Shown piece by piece: positions 1 to 8,204 of a stretch of 64,000 nucleotides of DNA; position 1 is the stretch's first letter, and each line of letters opens with the position of its first letter. The notes under the pieces were generated by a model that ran no database searches, had not been told where the DNA came from, and was given only the letters and a program-made list of their open reading frames with translations. Source of the DNA: Lachnospiraceae bacterium (GTDB taxonomy: Bacteria > Bacillota > Clostridia > Lachnospirales > Lachnospiraceae). The position numbers and the translations under genes were made by a program. The DNA lies in contig CAJTGB010000016.1 in assembly GCA_910575835.1 (NCBI GenBank), positions 40,075 through 104,074 of the forward strand, written 5' to 3'.

Positions 1-128
1 TTATAATTCCTAATGGTACAGTATATTCCGGCGGAAAATATATGTGAAAGCGAATCATAAGTCGGCATGCAAAAATGCCGAAAGACGCAGAAGATCATCC
101 ATGATCCCTGTTCTCTCGGCATATATAT

Positions 129-1763
129 CTATCTCCGGTTCTGCTCCTGTACCAGATGCGCAGCCCCGTACATCTCTCTTAACCTCGGTTTCTCGATCTT
201 ACCGGTCGCGTTCCTCGGCACGTCTGCGAATATCACTTTACGCGGACGCTTATATCTCGGAAGCTTCTTGCAGAACAGATTAATATCATCCTCCGTACAG
301 ATCACTCCCGGCTTCAGGGAGACGATCGCCGCCGCAATCTCTCCGAGACGCTCATCCGGCAGACCTATCACAGCGACATCCAATACCGCATCGTTGGTGC
401 GGAGGAAGTCTTCAATCTGCACCGGATAGATATTCTCACCTCCGCTGATGATGACGTCTTTCTTGCGGTCCACCAGGAAGATGAACCCGTCTTCATCCTC
501 CATCGCCATATCTCCCGTATAGAGCCAGCCGTCATGCAGTACCTCTTCCGTTGCCTTCTTGTCATTATAATACTCCACCATTACGCCGGGCCCTTTCACG
601 GCAAGTTCGCCGGTCTCTCCCTGTTTCACAGGTATCCCGGACTCGTCGATGATCTTCGTCTTCCAGCCGAAGCCCGCCTTGCCGATCGCTCCCACCTTGT
701 GGATATTGTCTACCCCCAGATGCACGCATCCAGGCCCGATCGATTCGCTCAGTCCATAATTCGTATCATACTGATGCTTCGGGAAATAATCCTTCCAGTG
801 CTTAATAAGGCTCTGCGGCACCGGCTGCGCTCCGATATGCATCAGCCGCCACTGCTCCAGCTGATACATGTCCATCTTAATCTTTCCGCTGTCCAACGCC
901 AGCAGTAGATCCTGCGCCCACGGAACCAGAAGCCACACGATCGTACACTTCTCCTCCGATACCGCCCTTAAGATAAATTCCGGGTTCGTTCCCTTAAGAA
1001 GAACTGCCTTCCCCCCTGTCAGGAAACTCCCGAACCAGTGCATCTTGGCTCCGGTATGATAGAGCGGCGGAATGCATAAGAATACATCGTCCTTCGTCTG
1101 TCCATGGTGATTCTGCTCCACCTTGGCGGAATGCATCAGCGCCTCGTGTGTATGCAGGATGGCCTTAGGGAATCCGGTCGTCCCGGAAGAGAAATAGATC
1201 GCCGCATAATCCTCGTCATTGATATCGATCTTCGGAGACTGGCTGGAACAGTTGGCAGAATGCATGGTATAATCCTCTGCGAATCCCGGACAGCCGTCCC
1301 CCACATAGTAAAGCAGGCGGTGCTTGCTGATACTGTCCGCGATCTCCTCCACACGCCCGATAAACTCCGGTCCAAACACCAGCACGTCCACCTCGGCAAG
1401 CTCCACGCAATACTGAATCTCCTCCGCAGAATAACGGAAATTAAGCGGCACAGCCAACGCTCCCGTCTTCAGGATCCCGAAATATATCGGCAGCCATTCC
1501 AGGCAGTTCATCAGAAGGATCGCCACCTTATCGCCTTTCTTGATCCCGCGCTCCAGCAGAAGATTGGCAAAACGGTTGGACTTCTCATTGAATACGCTCC
1601 ACGTGATCTCACGCCTGTAATAAGACGCGCGCACCGGCTCGATCAGTTCATACTCCTTCCAGGTCACACGTCTTGTCTCCGGCATCTCCGGGTTGATCTC
1701 CACCAGGCACACGTCATCACCGTACAGCCGGCAGTTTTTCTCCAAAATATCTGTAATAGGCAT
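129..1763 (-). CDS. AMP-forming acyl-CoA synthetase (CaiC-like)
   Basis: Adenylate-forming ligase that would activate a carboxylic acid to its acyl-CoA via an acyl-AMP. Visible motifs are the phosphate loop SSGTTGFPK near residue 195, YGLSE, GWLYTGD, the hinge region DRKKDVIISGGENIYP, and the C-terminal lysine loop NATGKIEK. About 544 residues, normal for the family. I chose the ATG at 1763 because AAGGGGA sits about 8 nt upstream; a longer reading to 1814 has no good ribosome site. It is last in the grdE-grdB-BCCT series and also has its own promoter. Beside a BCCT carrier the closest functional analogy is carnitine/crotonobetaine-CoA ligase, but the substrate is inference. Family assignment is firm; specificity is open. 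Confidence 0.9.
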   Translation of the reverse strand: MPITDILEKNCRLYGDDVCLVEINPEMPETRRVTWKEYELIEPVRASYYRREITWSVFNEKSNRFANLLLERGIKKGDKVAILLMNCLEWLPIYFGILKTGALAVPLNFRYSAEEIQYCVELAEVDVLVFGPEFIGRVEEIADSISKHRLLYYVGDGCPGFAEDYTMHSANCSSQSPKIDINDEDYAAIYFSSGTTGFPKAILHTHEALMHSAKVEQNHHGQTKDDVFLCIPPLYHTGAKMHWFGSFLTGGKAVLLKGTNPEFILRAVSEEKCTIVWLLVPWAQDLLLALDSGKIKMDMYQLEQWRLMHIGAQPVPQSLIKHWKDYFPKHQYDTNYGLSESIGPGCVHLGVDNIHKVGAIGKAGFGWKTKIIDESGIPVKQGETGELAVKGPGVMVEYYNDKKATEEVLHDGWLYTGDMAMEDEDGFIFLVDRKKDVIISGGENIYPVQIEDFLRTNDAVLDVAVIGLPDERLGEIAAAIVSLKPGVICTEDDINLFCKKLPRYKRPRKVIFADVPRNATGKIEKPRLREMYGAAHLVQEQNRR

Positions 1764-1813
1764 TGGAAATATCCCCTTTCTTATCGCTTTAGCACTTCTA
1801 CTCATTAAAGTCA

Positions 1814-1842
1814 ATGATACCCAATTTGATAAGAAATGTCAA
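1814..1842 (-). promoter_or_regulatory. Promoter of the acyl-CoA synthetase gene
   Basis: On the minus strand a perfect TTGACA (1837-1842) is followed after exactly 17 bp by TATCAT (1814-1819). It lies between the BCCT transporter stop and the ligase start, so the ligase can be transcribed apart from the upstream operon. Confidence 0.7.
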
Positions 1843-1866
1843 TGCCGGTCCGCCGGAAATTAAAAA

Positions 1867-3402
1867 TTAATCGTCATCACCCGCCGAAGGCTCTGTCTTA
1901 CTTGCCGCAGACATGTTCTCTCCCTTCAGCGCCTTGATAAATGCCACGCAGGCTGCAAACATAATGAAGATAAACGGGAACGCCGCCGCCAGCGAGATCG
2001 TCTGCAGAGGCTTCAATCCTCCGGCCATCAGAAGGCCGACCGCCATCACCGACTGGATGATCCCCCACAGGATCTTCTTATTGTTCGGCGGATTGATGTC
2101 TCCCTTCGTCGTAAGCATAGACAGCACATACACGCCTGAATTCGCCGATGTAATAAAGAACGCGCACAAGGATATGATCGCCACCAGTGACAGCAGGAAC
2201 CCAAGCGGGTATTTACTCAGCACTGCAAACAGCCCGACCTCCGGCGCCGCTACAGCTTCGCTAAGTTCTTCTGCCGCCATGATGCCCTTCTCTCCCAGGT
2301 TAATGCCAAGGCTTCCGAACACGGATCCCCAGATACAGGAAGCAAGAGCCGGAACCAGTACCACGCCAAGGATAAATTCTCTGATCGTACGCCCTTTGGA
2401 GATACGCGCCACAAATACTCCCACAAACGGAGCCCAGGCGATAAACCATGCCCAGTAGAATATTCTCCAGCTTCCGATCCATGAGTTATCCCCATATGCC
2501 TGTATTCCCAGCGAATCCGGGATAAACTCACCGATATACTGCCCTATGCCGTTGATGAAGCTGTTCAGGATCTCGATCTTCGGTCCCACCAGAAAACATA
2601 CTGCCATCAGCCCTATGGCGACATAAAGATTCGTATCTGAGATGATCTTGATCCCCTTATCAATACCAGAAACGGCAGATCCGATATACAATACCGACAC
2701 AACCGCGATAATGATGATCTGTACCGCAAGCGTTGTCGGAAGTCCGAACATATAATTGAATCCCGCGTTGATCTGCAGCGTTCCAAGCCCCAATGAAGTC
2801 ACAACGCCTGCCACCGTCGCAAATACCGCCAAGATATCCACCAGCTTCCCAAGCCATCCTTCGGCAAGCCTCTCACCGATCAACGGCTCTAAGATCACGC
2901 TGATCAGGCCCTTCTTATTCTTACGGAACATAAAATATGCAAGGGCAAGGCCGATCACCGCATAATTCGCCCACGGCAGGATCCCCCAGTGCATGAAGAA
3001 GGAACGCATGGCAAAATCTGCCGCCTCAGGCGTACCGCCTTCCATTCCCATGGGATTCAGATAATGGGTCAGAGGCTCCGCAACACCCCAGAATACAAGT
3101 CCGACTCCCATACCGCAGCCAAACAGAAGTCCGAACCATGTAAGATTCTTATACTCCGGTCTGGAATCGTCTCCTCCAAGACGGATCCGCCCGTACTTGC
3201 CAAACGCCACATAGACGACGAATATCAGGAACACGATCATCGATACCAGGTACAGCCACCCGAAATCCGTTGTCAGAAATGCAAACGCAGCATTGGACGC
3301 TGCAGTAAAGCTCTCATTTAACGCAACCGACCATACCGCCATAACCGCAATAATAACAAGAGAAATATAAAATACCGTGTTTTTTGAGTCCTTTTTCTCC
3401 AT
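1867..3402 (-). CDS. BCCT family betaine/carnitine/choline transporter
   Basis: Secondary transporter of the betaine-carnitine-choline family, 511 residues with about 12 hydrophobic segments. The family glycine stretch GMGVGLVFWGVAEP is near residue 97, and the signature segment with YWAWFIAWAPFVGVF followed by RISKGRTIREF is near residues 320-345. It would bring in a quaternary-ammonium compound, by sodium symport or by substrate/product exchange as in CaiT; the sequence does not decide which. A good ribosome site (GGGGGTTATTGA) precedes the ATG. It follows grdB by 41 bp, in a gap with a small RNA hairpin (TGGTCC/GGGCCA). Coupling to a Grd-type reductase suggests glycine betaine or a relative as substrate, by analogy with betaine reductase operons. 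Confidence 0.93.
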   Translation of the reverse strand: MEKKDSKNTVFYISLVIIAVMAVWSVALNESFTAASNAAFAFLTTDFGWLYLVSMIVFLIFVVYVAFGKYGRIRLGGDDSRPEYKNLTWFGLLFGCGMGVGLVFWGVAEPLTHYLNPMGMEGGTPEAADFAMRSFFMHWGILPWANYAVIGLALAYFMFRKNKKGLISVILEPLIGERLAEGWLGKLVDILAVFATVAGVVTSLGLGTLQINAGFNYMFGLPTTLAVQIIIIAVVSVLYIGSAVSGIDKGIKIISDTNLYVAIGLMAVCFLVGPKIEILNSFINGIGQYIGEFIPDSLGIQAYGDNSWIGSWRIFYWAWFIAWAPFVGVFVARISKGRTIREFILGVVLVPALASCIWGSVFGSLGINLGEKGIMAAEELSEAVAAPEVGLFAVLSKYPLGFLLSLVAIISLCAFFITSANSGVYVLSMLTTKGDINPPNNKKILWGIIQSVMAVGLLMAGGLKPLQTISLAAAFPFIFIMFAACVAFIKALKGENMSAASKTEPSAGDDD

Positions 3403-3443
3403 TCAATAACCCCCTTTGGCCCTTTTAGGACCAGTATCCCGCA

Positions 3444-4748
3444 CTATACGCGGAATACTGTCTGCTCAGTAATATCAGTTGCCAAAGCTTCAAGCGCAGC
3501 CTTCGTCCTGTGATAGCGAAGCTTCCACTGGTCTTCCTTGGAAGTTCCCGGATCTCCCAGCGGATAAGGAATAGATATCGTCGGAACGATTCGGTTGGAA
3601 CCGACGGTCTTCGCCACCGGAATCAGGTTGCACATCTGAACGATCGGGAATCCTGCCCTCTCGATCTCTTTTACCATCGTTGCACCGCAACGAGTACAGG
3701 TACCTCATGTGGAAACCATGATGACGGCGTCAACATGATCCTCCTTAAAATACGGAACCATCTCCTTAGCCATCCTCTGAGCCTCGGCTTCCGTCGTTCC
3801 TGTTCCTACCGTAGAGTAGAAATACGGATGAAGGCTTCCGTAGACTTCTTCGCTCTCCAATACCTTCAGCGCGTCAACCGGCGTAATAACGTTCGGATCC
3901 GCATCAGCGGCAGCCGGGTCAAAACCGGCATGGATCGTCTTATATACCCCGCCCTTTAACGCCTCCGTCTGAGAGATATCATATCTGCCCCACCTGGTCG
4001 CAGATGCAGACTGGATGCGGTCCGGATTCTCTACCGGGACGATACCGCCTGTCGTTACCAGCGCGATCTTCGCCTGCTTAAGATCCTTAACGGCCGGTGC
4101 GATCGGGACAAGGTCTCTCTTCGGAATCGGCAGCTCTGTCTCATAAGGTTCTCCGTTTAATTTCTTAAGCAGCATATCCACCATACGCTCTGAAGCCGGT
4201 TTCCCGTCCGCAAGCCAGGTCTGATGACGGATCCCTCTTGGGAAATATCCTTCCTCATCCGCGCTTCCCACCGGTTCTTTGTTCAGGAGCTTATTGGCAA
4301 CCCTGGCCATAGCCTTCACGTCCTGGCGCATCTTCGACGCAATATTTCCGCCCTTCATGATATACATATTCTTCTTGAACATATCGACGCCCGGAGTCTC
4401 ACTGTTCATGGACGTCACGACCGGAACGCCGAACTTCTCCTTCACCGCTTTGCAGACCGTCCCGCAGGCTACGGTATACCGCCCTGCCTGAAACGCCGGC
4501 CCGGCAAGGAAGATATCGAATTCCTTGCCGCTAAGCATGTCAAGAATCCTGTCAACCGCTTCTTCCGTATTAGATCCCATATAGTTATCGCCGCAGATGA
4601 TCGTATGCGTCACATCCGCGTCAAGCTCTTTTTGAAACTGCATCGCAGGCCCTATCTGTCCTTCATGGAGCTGCGGCTCGATCCCGGCCTGCTCTTCTCC
4701 GCCTACCTGTCCAAAAAACTGATTTACATATACGATTGCTTTCTTCAT
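3444..4748 (-). CDS. Glycine/sarcosine/betaine reductase component B, selenocysteine subunit (GrdB/GrdF/GrdH family)
   Basis: Selenoprotein subunit of the substrate-specific component B of a Grd reductase. The reading frame has an in-frame TGA at 3705-3707 (codon 348), followed at once by GTCTRCGATMVKEIERAG, the conserved context of the family selenocysteine. Read through, the product is about 434 residues, the family's normal length; read as a stop it splits into a 347-residue piece and a fragment. A 7-bp hairpin with a GGU loop starts 11 nt after the TGA, as expected of a bacterial SECIS. The gene starts 16 nt after grdE with a GGAGG site. Component B forms a selenoether from the substrate and hands it to GrdA/GrdC/GrdD, none of which is in this window. 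The substrate (betaine suggested by the BCCT carrier) is inference. Confidence 0.93.
3677..3693 (-). promoter_or_regulatory. SECIS-like hairpin for the grdB UGA codon
   Basis: In the mRNA, TCGTTGC and GCAACGA pair perfectly around a GGT loop. The loop begins 18 nt after the in-frame TGA, about where SelB-recognised loops lie in known bacterial SECIS elements. GGU in the apical loop is also typical. Function is inferred from position and structure. Confidence 0.75.
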
Positions 4749-4764
4749 TCTCCGCTTACCTCCA

Positions 4765-6090
4765 TTAGAATTCTTTCATCGTCTTCGGAGACCATCCGCA
4801 CACCTGGTCGCCGCAGAACATCGAGTTGTTCTCCATGATAATCGAACCGTCCTCTCTGACTGACGGCCCTAAGATCTCATCGTCCGCCCATCCGCCGGAG
4901 AGTCCGTCTCTGGCCAATGCCTGCAATTCGCCCAAGACCGTCTCCATCGGAGGCAATTCGATCAGCTGAGACACATTGCCGCAGGATACGATGGCGTCAC
5001 ATTTCTCATCCAGGGTAACAAGAGGCTGAGACTGTCCGTCACGTCCGGTGCACTCATTCGTGATACCCACCGTCTTCACCCCTGCGTCTTCAAGCGCCAC
5101 GATACATCCGACGAAGTCCGCGTCTGGATTCCCATAGCCTTCCTCCGCTACGACTGCGCCGTCCGCTCCCAGACTGTTGGCAATCTGTGCTACGAAGAGG
5201 GCCGATCTCTCCTTTTGCTCCAGCGCAACGTTCAGGTTAGACATGATGACCCCCAGGAAATTGACCGTCTTCCCATGCTCTTTATAAAGCGCCTTGATAT
5301 TCGGACAGTTCTGGAAATCATAGGTTGCCCACTTAGAAGATACCGGCATAAAGCTTCCGGATACCATGGCCCCGTCTAAGATCTCATTGGGATGCATCAC
5401 AGTCGGCACCACATGATTCATATCCCAGCCATACACAAGGTCGTTATATCCCATCTCTTCCATCTGTGACTGCGGCTGCATTACATAGACTACTGAAGGA
5501 AGCTTCTCTACGTCAGCATCGCGCCTGATCATACCTCCCAGCTCATACACTTCCGTATCTTCCGGGGTCAAGCCTTTCACACACGCCCCGATGAACTCGG
5601 CGAGCTTATGCCCTGCCCTTCTTAACGCATCATTCTTCTTCTGCTGCTCATTTCTCTCGAATTCCTCATTCGTATCCGCAACCAGAACAATATTGTTAAG
5701 CTGTCCGAAATATGTATACTTCTGCCCCTCTCCGCTCATATCGATCACGCCGTCCTGGAAGCCGCCCCAATGTCTGCCTACTACGAGTACACTGCAGTTC
5801 TTAAGCGCATAGGTCTCACCCTCTCCGGCCTTGGCCAGATCACCTGTATAACCAGGGAAGATACTTCTTCCGTCCGGCCGGATCCTTGGCTCGATCGCTT
5901 CCTTCACAGGACACATACGGATCTTGTCTCCTGGCTTCGCGATATACAGCTCTGCCTCTGTGATCCTCTCATCTTCCCGGATATACGCCAGTGCCTCTTC
6001 CTTGTTGATAGTAAGGACGCCGTCTCTCAGGGACAACTGCTCCCCGAAAACGATATCTTTCACATAGAAATTACCGATCTCTAACTTCAT
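4765..6090 (-). CDS. Glycine/sarcosine/betaine reductase component B proprotein subunit (GrdE/GrdG/GrdI family)
   Basis: The second subunit of Grd component B, 441 residues, full length for the family and directly upstream of the selenoprotein subunit. In characterised members the proprotein is cut at a cysteine that becomes a pyruvoyl group, which binds the substrate amine. Here the segment after DGAMVSG (residues 239-245) reads SFMPVSSKWATY without a cysteine; the nearest is Cys262 in QNC. From memory, glycine-type members carry GNC and sarcosine/betaine types a cysteine a few residues on, so the pyruvoyl precursor may be displaced or lost. First gene of a minus-strand operon under a strong promoter overlapping a palindromic operator. 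Family membership is secure; catalytic competence is uncertain. Confidence 0.9.
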   Translation of the reverse strand: MKLEIGNFYVKDIVFGEQLSLRDGVLTINKEEALAYIREDERITEAELYIAKPGDKIRMCPVKEAIEPRIRPDGRSIFPGYTGDLAKAGEGETYALKNCSVLVVGRHWGGFQDGVIDMSGEGQKYTYFGQLNNIVLVADTNEEFERNEQQKKNDALRRAGHKLAEFIGACVKGLTPEDTEVYELGGMIRRDADVEKLPSVVYVMQPQSQMEEMGYNDLVYGWDMNHVVPTVMHPNEILDGAMVSGSFMPVSSKWATYDFQNCPNIKALYKEHGKTVNFLGVIMSNLNVALEQKERSALFVAQIANSLGADGAVVAEEGYGNPDADFVGCIVALEDAGVKTVGITNECTGRDGQSQPLVTLDEKCDAIVSCGNVSQLIELPPMETVLGELQALARDGLSGGWADDEILGPSVREDGSIIMENNSMFCGDQVCGWSPKTMKEF

Positions 6091-6140
6091 GGTCTTCCTC
6101 CTTGTTCATTCATGCAGTTTTACTATTTTTTCATTTTAGC

Positions 6141-6191
6141 AAGCGCGCTTATTTGTTAAATCATATAACAAATATATCAATAAGCGCGCTT
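6141..6191. promoter_or_regulatory. Compound operator: two AAGCGCGCTT palindromes flanking an ATTTGTTA inverted repeat
   Basis: The perfect palindrome AAGCGCGCTT occurs at 6141-6150 and 6182-6191, centres 41 bp apart (about four helical turns). Between them ATTTGTTA (6151-6158) and TAACAAAT (6166-6173) form a perfect inverted repeat. The second palindrome lies inside the spacer of the grdE promoter. The likely ligand is the divergently encoded TetR protein; that link is inferred from position. Confidence 0.75.
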
Positions 6192-6199
6192 ATTGTCAA
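6171..6199 (-). promoter_or_regulatory. Promoter of the grdE operon
   Basis: On the minus strand TTGACA (6194-6199) and TATATT (6171-6176) are separated by 17 bp, and the spacer holds the palindrome TAAGCGCGCTTA. Binding there would block RNA polymerase directly, which suggests repression that is relieved by a ligand. Confidence 0.75.
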
Positions 6200-6264
6200 T
6201 ATATTTTTATAACATATAGACATTTTCTATTCTAATCTTATGGACTATCCTTCTTTGCATATGT

Positions 6265-6270
6265 TATAAT
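6265..6270 (+). promoter_or_regulatory. -10 element for the tetR gene
   Basis: A consensus TATAAT lies 38 nt before the TetR start codon. Only a weak -35 (TGGACT, 6241-6246) is visible upstream. The divergent arrangement allows autoregulation through the shared operator region. Confidence 0.5.
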
Positions 6271-6307
6271 CAGAGAAATTAAGTATTTTAAGGAACTGGT
6301 AAACAAC

Positions 6308-6952
6308 ATGGGGAATGAAAAAGAGAATCAAAAGAGACAAAATACCATCCGCTTCATCGAAGCGACGCAAGAACTGATCGAAACAGACGGGCTTAAGAAC
6401 CTGTCTATCCGTAAGATCGCGGACAAAGCTGGTTTTCACAACTCAACCATCTATCTGTATTTTAAGGATATCGAAGAACTGATCCTCCTCGCCTCGATCA
6501 AGTATTTTAACGAATACAGCAAGAATCTGTCTGAACTGAGTTCCTGGAAGCTCCGTCCAAGGGAACATTTCCTGTCCGTATGGGATTTTTTCGCGCAGGC
6601 TGTTTTTCAGAATCCCAATGTCTTCTATAATTTTTTCTTCGGAAAACACAGCGACGACCTTACAGGCATTATGACGCAATACTATGAGCTTTTCCCGGAA
6701 GAGCGGGAAAAATATACTCCTCAGATCGAAGATATGTATTACGGGAAGAATATATGGGACCGGTGTATGGGTCTTCTTCTTCCGCTGGCGGATGTGGCTC
6801 CGGGTATTAAAAACAGCAATCTGAACATCATCAATGATATTACCGTAAGCTATGTCAAATATCTCCTGGAACAAAAATGCCAGAATCCGGAGCTGGACTC
6901 TGATATGCTCACTGATAAGATGATGCAGATGCTGAAATTTGTGATCAATTAA
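6308..6952 (+). CDS. TetR/AcrR family transcriptional regulator
   Basis: DNA-binding regulator of 214 residues. The N-terminal helix-turn-helix is clear: IRKIADKAGFHNSTIYLYF at about residues 38-56, preceded by the helix TIRFIEATQELIETDG. The C-terminal ligand domain is not recognisable to a subfamily. It is transcribed away from the grdE operon, and the gap between them holds palindromes overlapping the grdE promoter, so it most likely represses that operon and responds to its substrate or an intermediate. The start is the ATG at 6308 with AAGGAACTGG upstream. The 3' end is followed within a few bases by a hairpin shared with the convergent araC gene. Confidence 0.93.
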   Translation: MGNEKENQKRQNTIRFIEATQELIETDGLKNLSIRKIADKAGFHNSTIYLYFKDIEELILLASIKYFNEYSKNLSELSSWKLRPREHFLSVWDFFAQAVFQNPNVFYNFFFGKHSDDLTGIMTQYYELFPEEREKYTPQIEDMYYGKNIWDRCMGLLLPLADVAPGIKNSNLNIINDITVSYVKYLLEQKCQNPELDSDMLTDKMMQMLKFVIN

Positions 6953-6987
6953 AAAACTGCCGGGAAACGTATGTTGCTTCCCGGCAG
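6951..6987 (-). terminator. Terminator of araC (possibly bidirectional with tetR)
   Basis: CTGCCGGGAA and TTCCCGGCAG (6957-6966 and 6978-6987) pair perfectly. On the minus strand the stem is followed by six U residues, so it terminates araC. It may also act weakly on tetR, which ends just before it. Confidence 0.75.
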
Positions 6988-6995
6988 CCAAAACT

Positions 6996-7850
6996 CTACC
7001 TGTCTATGATCTTATTCTTCTGCCGGTATTCCCTTGGGGATACCCCGTACACTCCCTTGAACGCCCTGGAGAAATGCAGCAGATTGGGATATCCTACAGA
7101 CGCCCCGATATCCCCCACCGAATCATCACCGATGATCAGAGCGTCCGCCGCCTTGCTCATACGGTATCGGATCAGGAACTCCTGAGGAGACTGGCCCACC
7201 GCCTTCTTGAACACCTTCCCGAAATAACTGCGGTCCAGCTTGCATCTCCTTGCGATATCCTCCACTGTGATATCCTTGTCGTAGTTGTGTTCGATGTACA
7301 CAACGGCCTCTCTCGCATAGAACTCGCCAAGCTTCCCGCCCTGGAGCTGTTTTTTGGACGCCGAATACTTGATCAGGCAGTCAAGAAACAGATACAGATG
7401 CCCGATCACTTCCATATTAGAGGCATTCTGGCTTCGGACGATAGCCAGCATACGCTCCTTAAGCGTCTCGCCGTACTCAGGCGCCGCCAGATGATACAGC
7501 GGTGTCTTGTGCGAAAGCCCCGCAAGCTCCACGCACTCCTTCGCGCGCAGCCCGCCGAATTCCACCCACACATACTCCCATGGCTCGTCATTGTCGGCAT
7601 AGTAGGTATTGACATATCCCGGCTCGATTATGAAGCCGTTGCCCGCCTCAATATCATAATACGTCGCGTCCCCCTTCTCATCATTGGCATGCAGGCATCC
7701 CTTTCCTGAGATCACATAATGAAAGAGATAATTGTTCCTTACATACGGGCCGAACGAGTGCAGCGGTTCACACTGCTCATACCCATACTGGTATACTGTC
7801 AGATCCATAAAGCGCTCATCCTGAAACACAGAAAATAAATAATTTGTCAT
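6996..7850 (-). CDS. AraC family regulator of the alpha-galactoside operon
   Basis: A 284-residue regulator with an N-terminal cupin-like sugar-sensing domain (segments IEPGYVNTYYADNDEPWEYVW) and a C-terminal pair of helix-turn-helix motifs (VEDIARRCKLDRSYFGKVFK, then GASVGYPNLLHFSRAFK with GVSPREYR). It is divergent from the sugar ABC importer and alpha-galactosidase and most likely activates them when an alpha-galactoside is present, as MsmR/RafR-type proteins do. The start ATG at 7850 follows AAAGGGGAA. A good promoter about 105 nt upstream leaves a long 5' leader. Family and role by context are well supported; the inducer is unknown. Confidence 0.92.
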   Translation of the reverse strand: MTNYLFSVFQDERFMDLTVYQYGYEQCEPLHSFGPYVRNNYLFHYVISGKGCLHANDEKGDATYYDIEAGNGFIIEPGYVNTYYADNDEPWEYVWVEFGGLRAKECVELAGLSHKTPLYHLAAPEYGETLKERMLAIVRSQNASNMEVIGHLYLFLDCLIKYSASKKQLQGGKLGEFYAREAVVYIEHNYDKDITVEDIARRCKLDRSYFGKVFKKAVGQSPQEFLIRYRMSKAADALIIGDDSVGDIGASVGYPNLLHFSRAFKGVYGVSPREYRQKNKIIDR

Positions 7851-8204
7851 AAAGCGATTCCCCTTTTCTCGTTCATTCCTTTATTTTCGTTATATTGCTC
7901 AAAACTGCACTATCTATTTTGTGGAAAGTCACGAAAATCTCTCCATTTCATTTATTATATATCATAATACGTCTGTATTTCAACATTTTCTTTATAATAT
8001 CGCATTATGATAAAATCCCGTCCCATCAGAATATTTACCTTTTCACAGCAGACTGCTATTATTTTACCTGTAAATTACATAAAATTCATGCAACCTAACG
8101 AAACTGTCCATTCTGTTTAACAGGCCGGCTTGTCCGAATTGTTACTAATCTGCAGAGTGCGTCGGGACAGTCAATATGCATGAAGGAAAAAGGAGAGGTG
8201 TGGA
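7851..8204. other. Divergent regulatory region between araC and the sugar importer operon
   Basis: 354 bp, AT-rich, with no supportable gene. It contains the araC promoter on the minus strand and the AAAAAGGAGAGG ribosome site of the binding-protein gene on the plus strand. A TAAAAT hexamer near 8080 could be the -10 of the importer operon, but no convincing -35 or AraC half-site pair was found. Confidence 0.5.
7954..7983 (-). promoter_or_regulatory. Promoter of araC
   Basis: On the minus strand TTGAAA (7978-7983) and TATAAT (7954-7959) are separated by 18 bp. It lies about 105 nt before the start codon. Confidence 0.65.

Noticed and set aside
63..80. CGGCAT/ATGCCG stem-loop downstream of the CoA ligase as a terminator
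   Set aside because: Six base pairs only and no U tract on either strand; too weak to call.
3444..3677. Separate short gene or pseudogene downstream of a truncated grdB
   Set aside because: The break is a TGA in the family selenocysteine context with a SECIS-like hairpin, so both parts are one gene.
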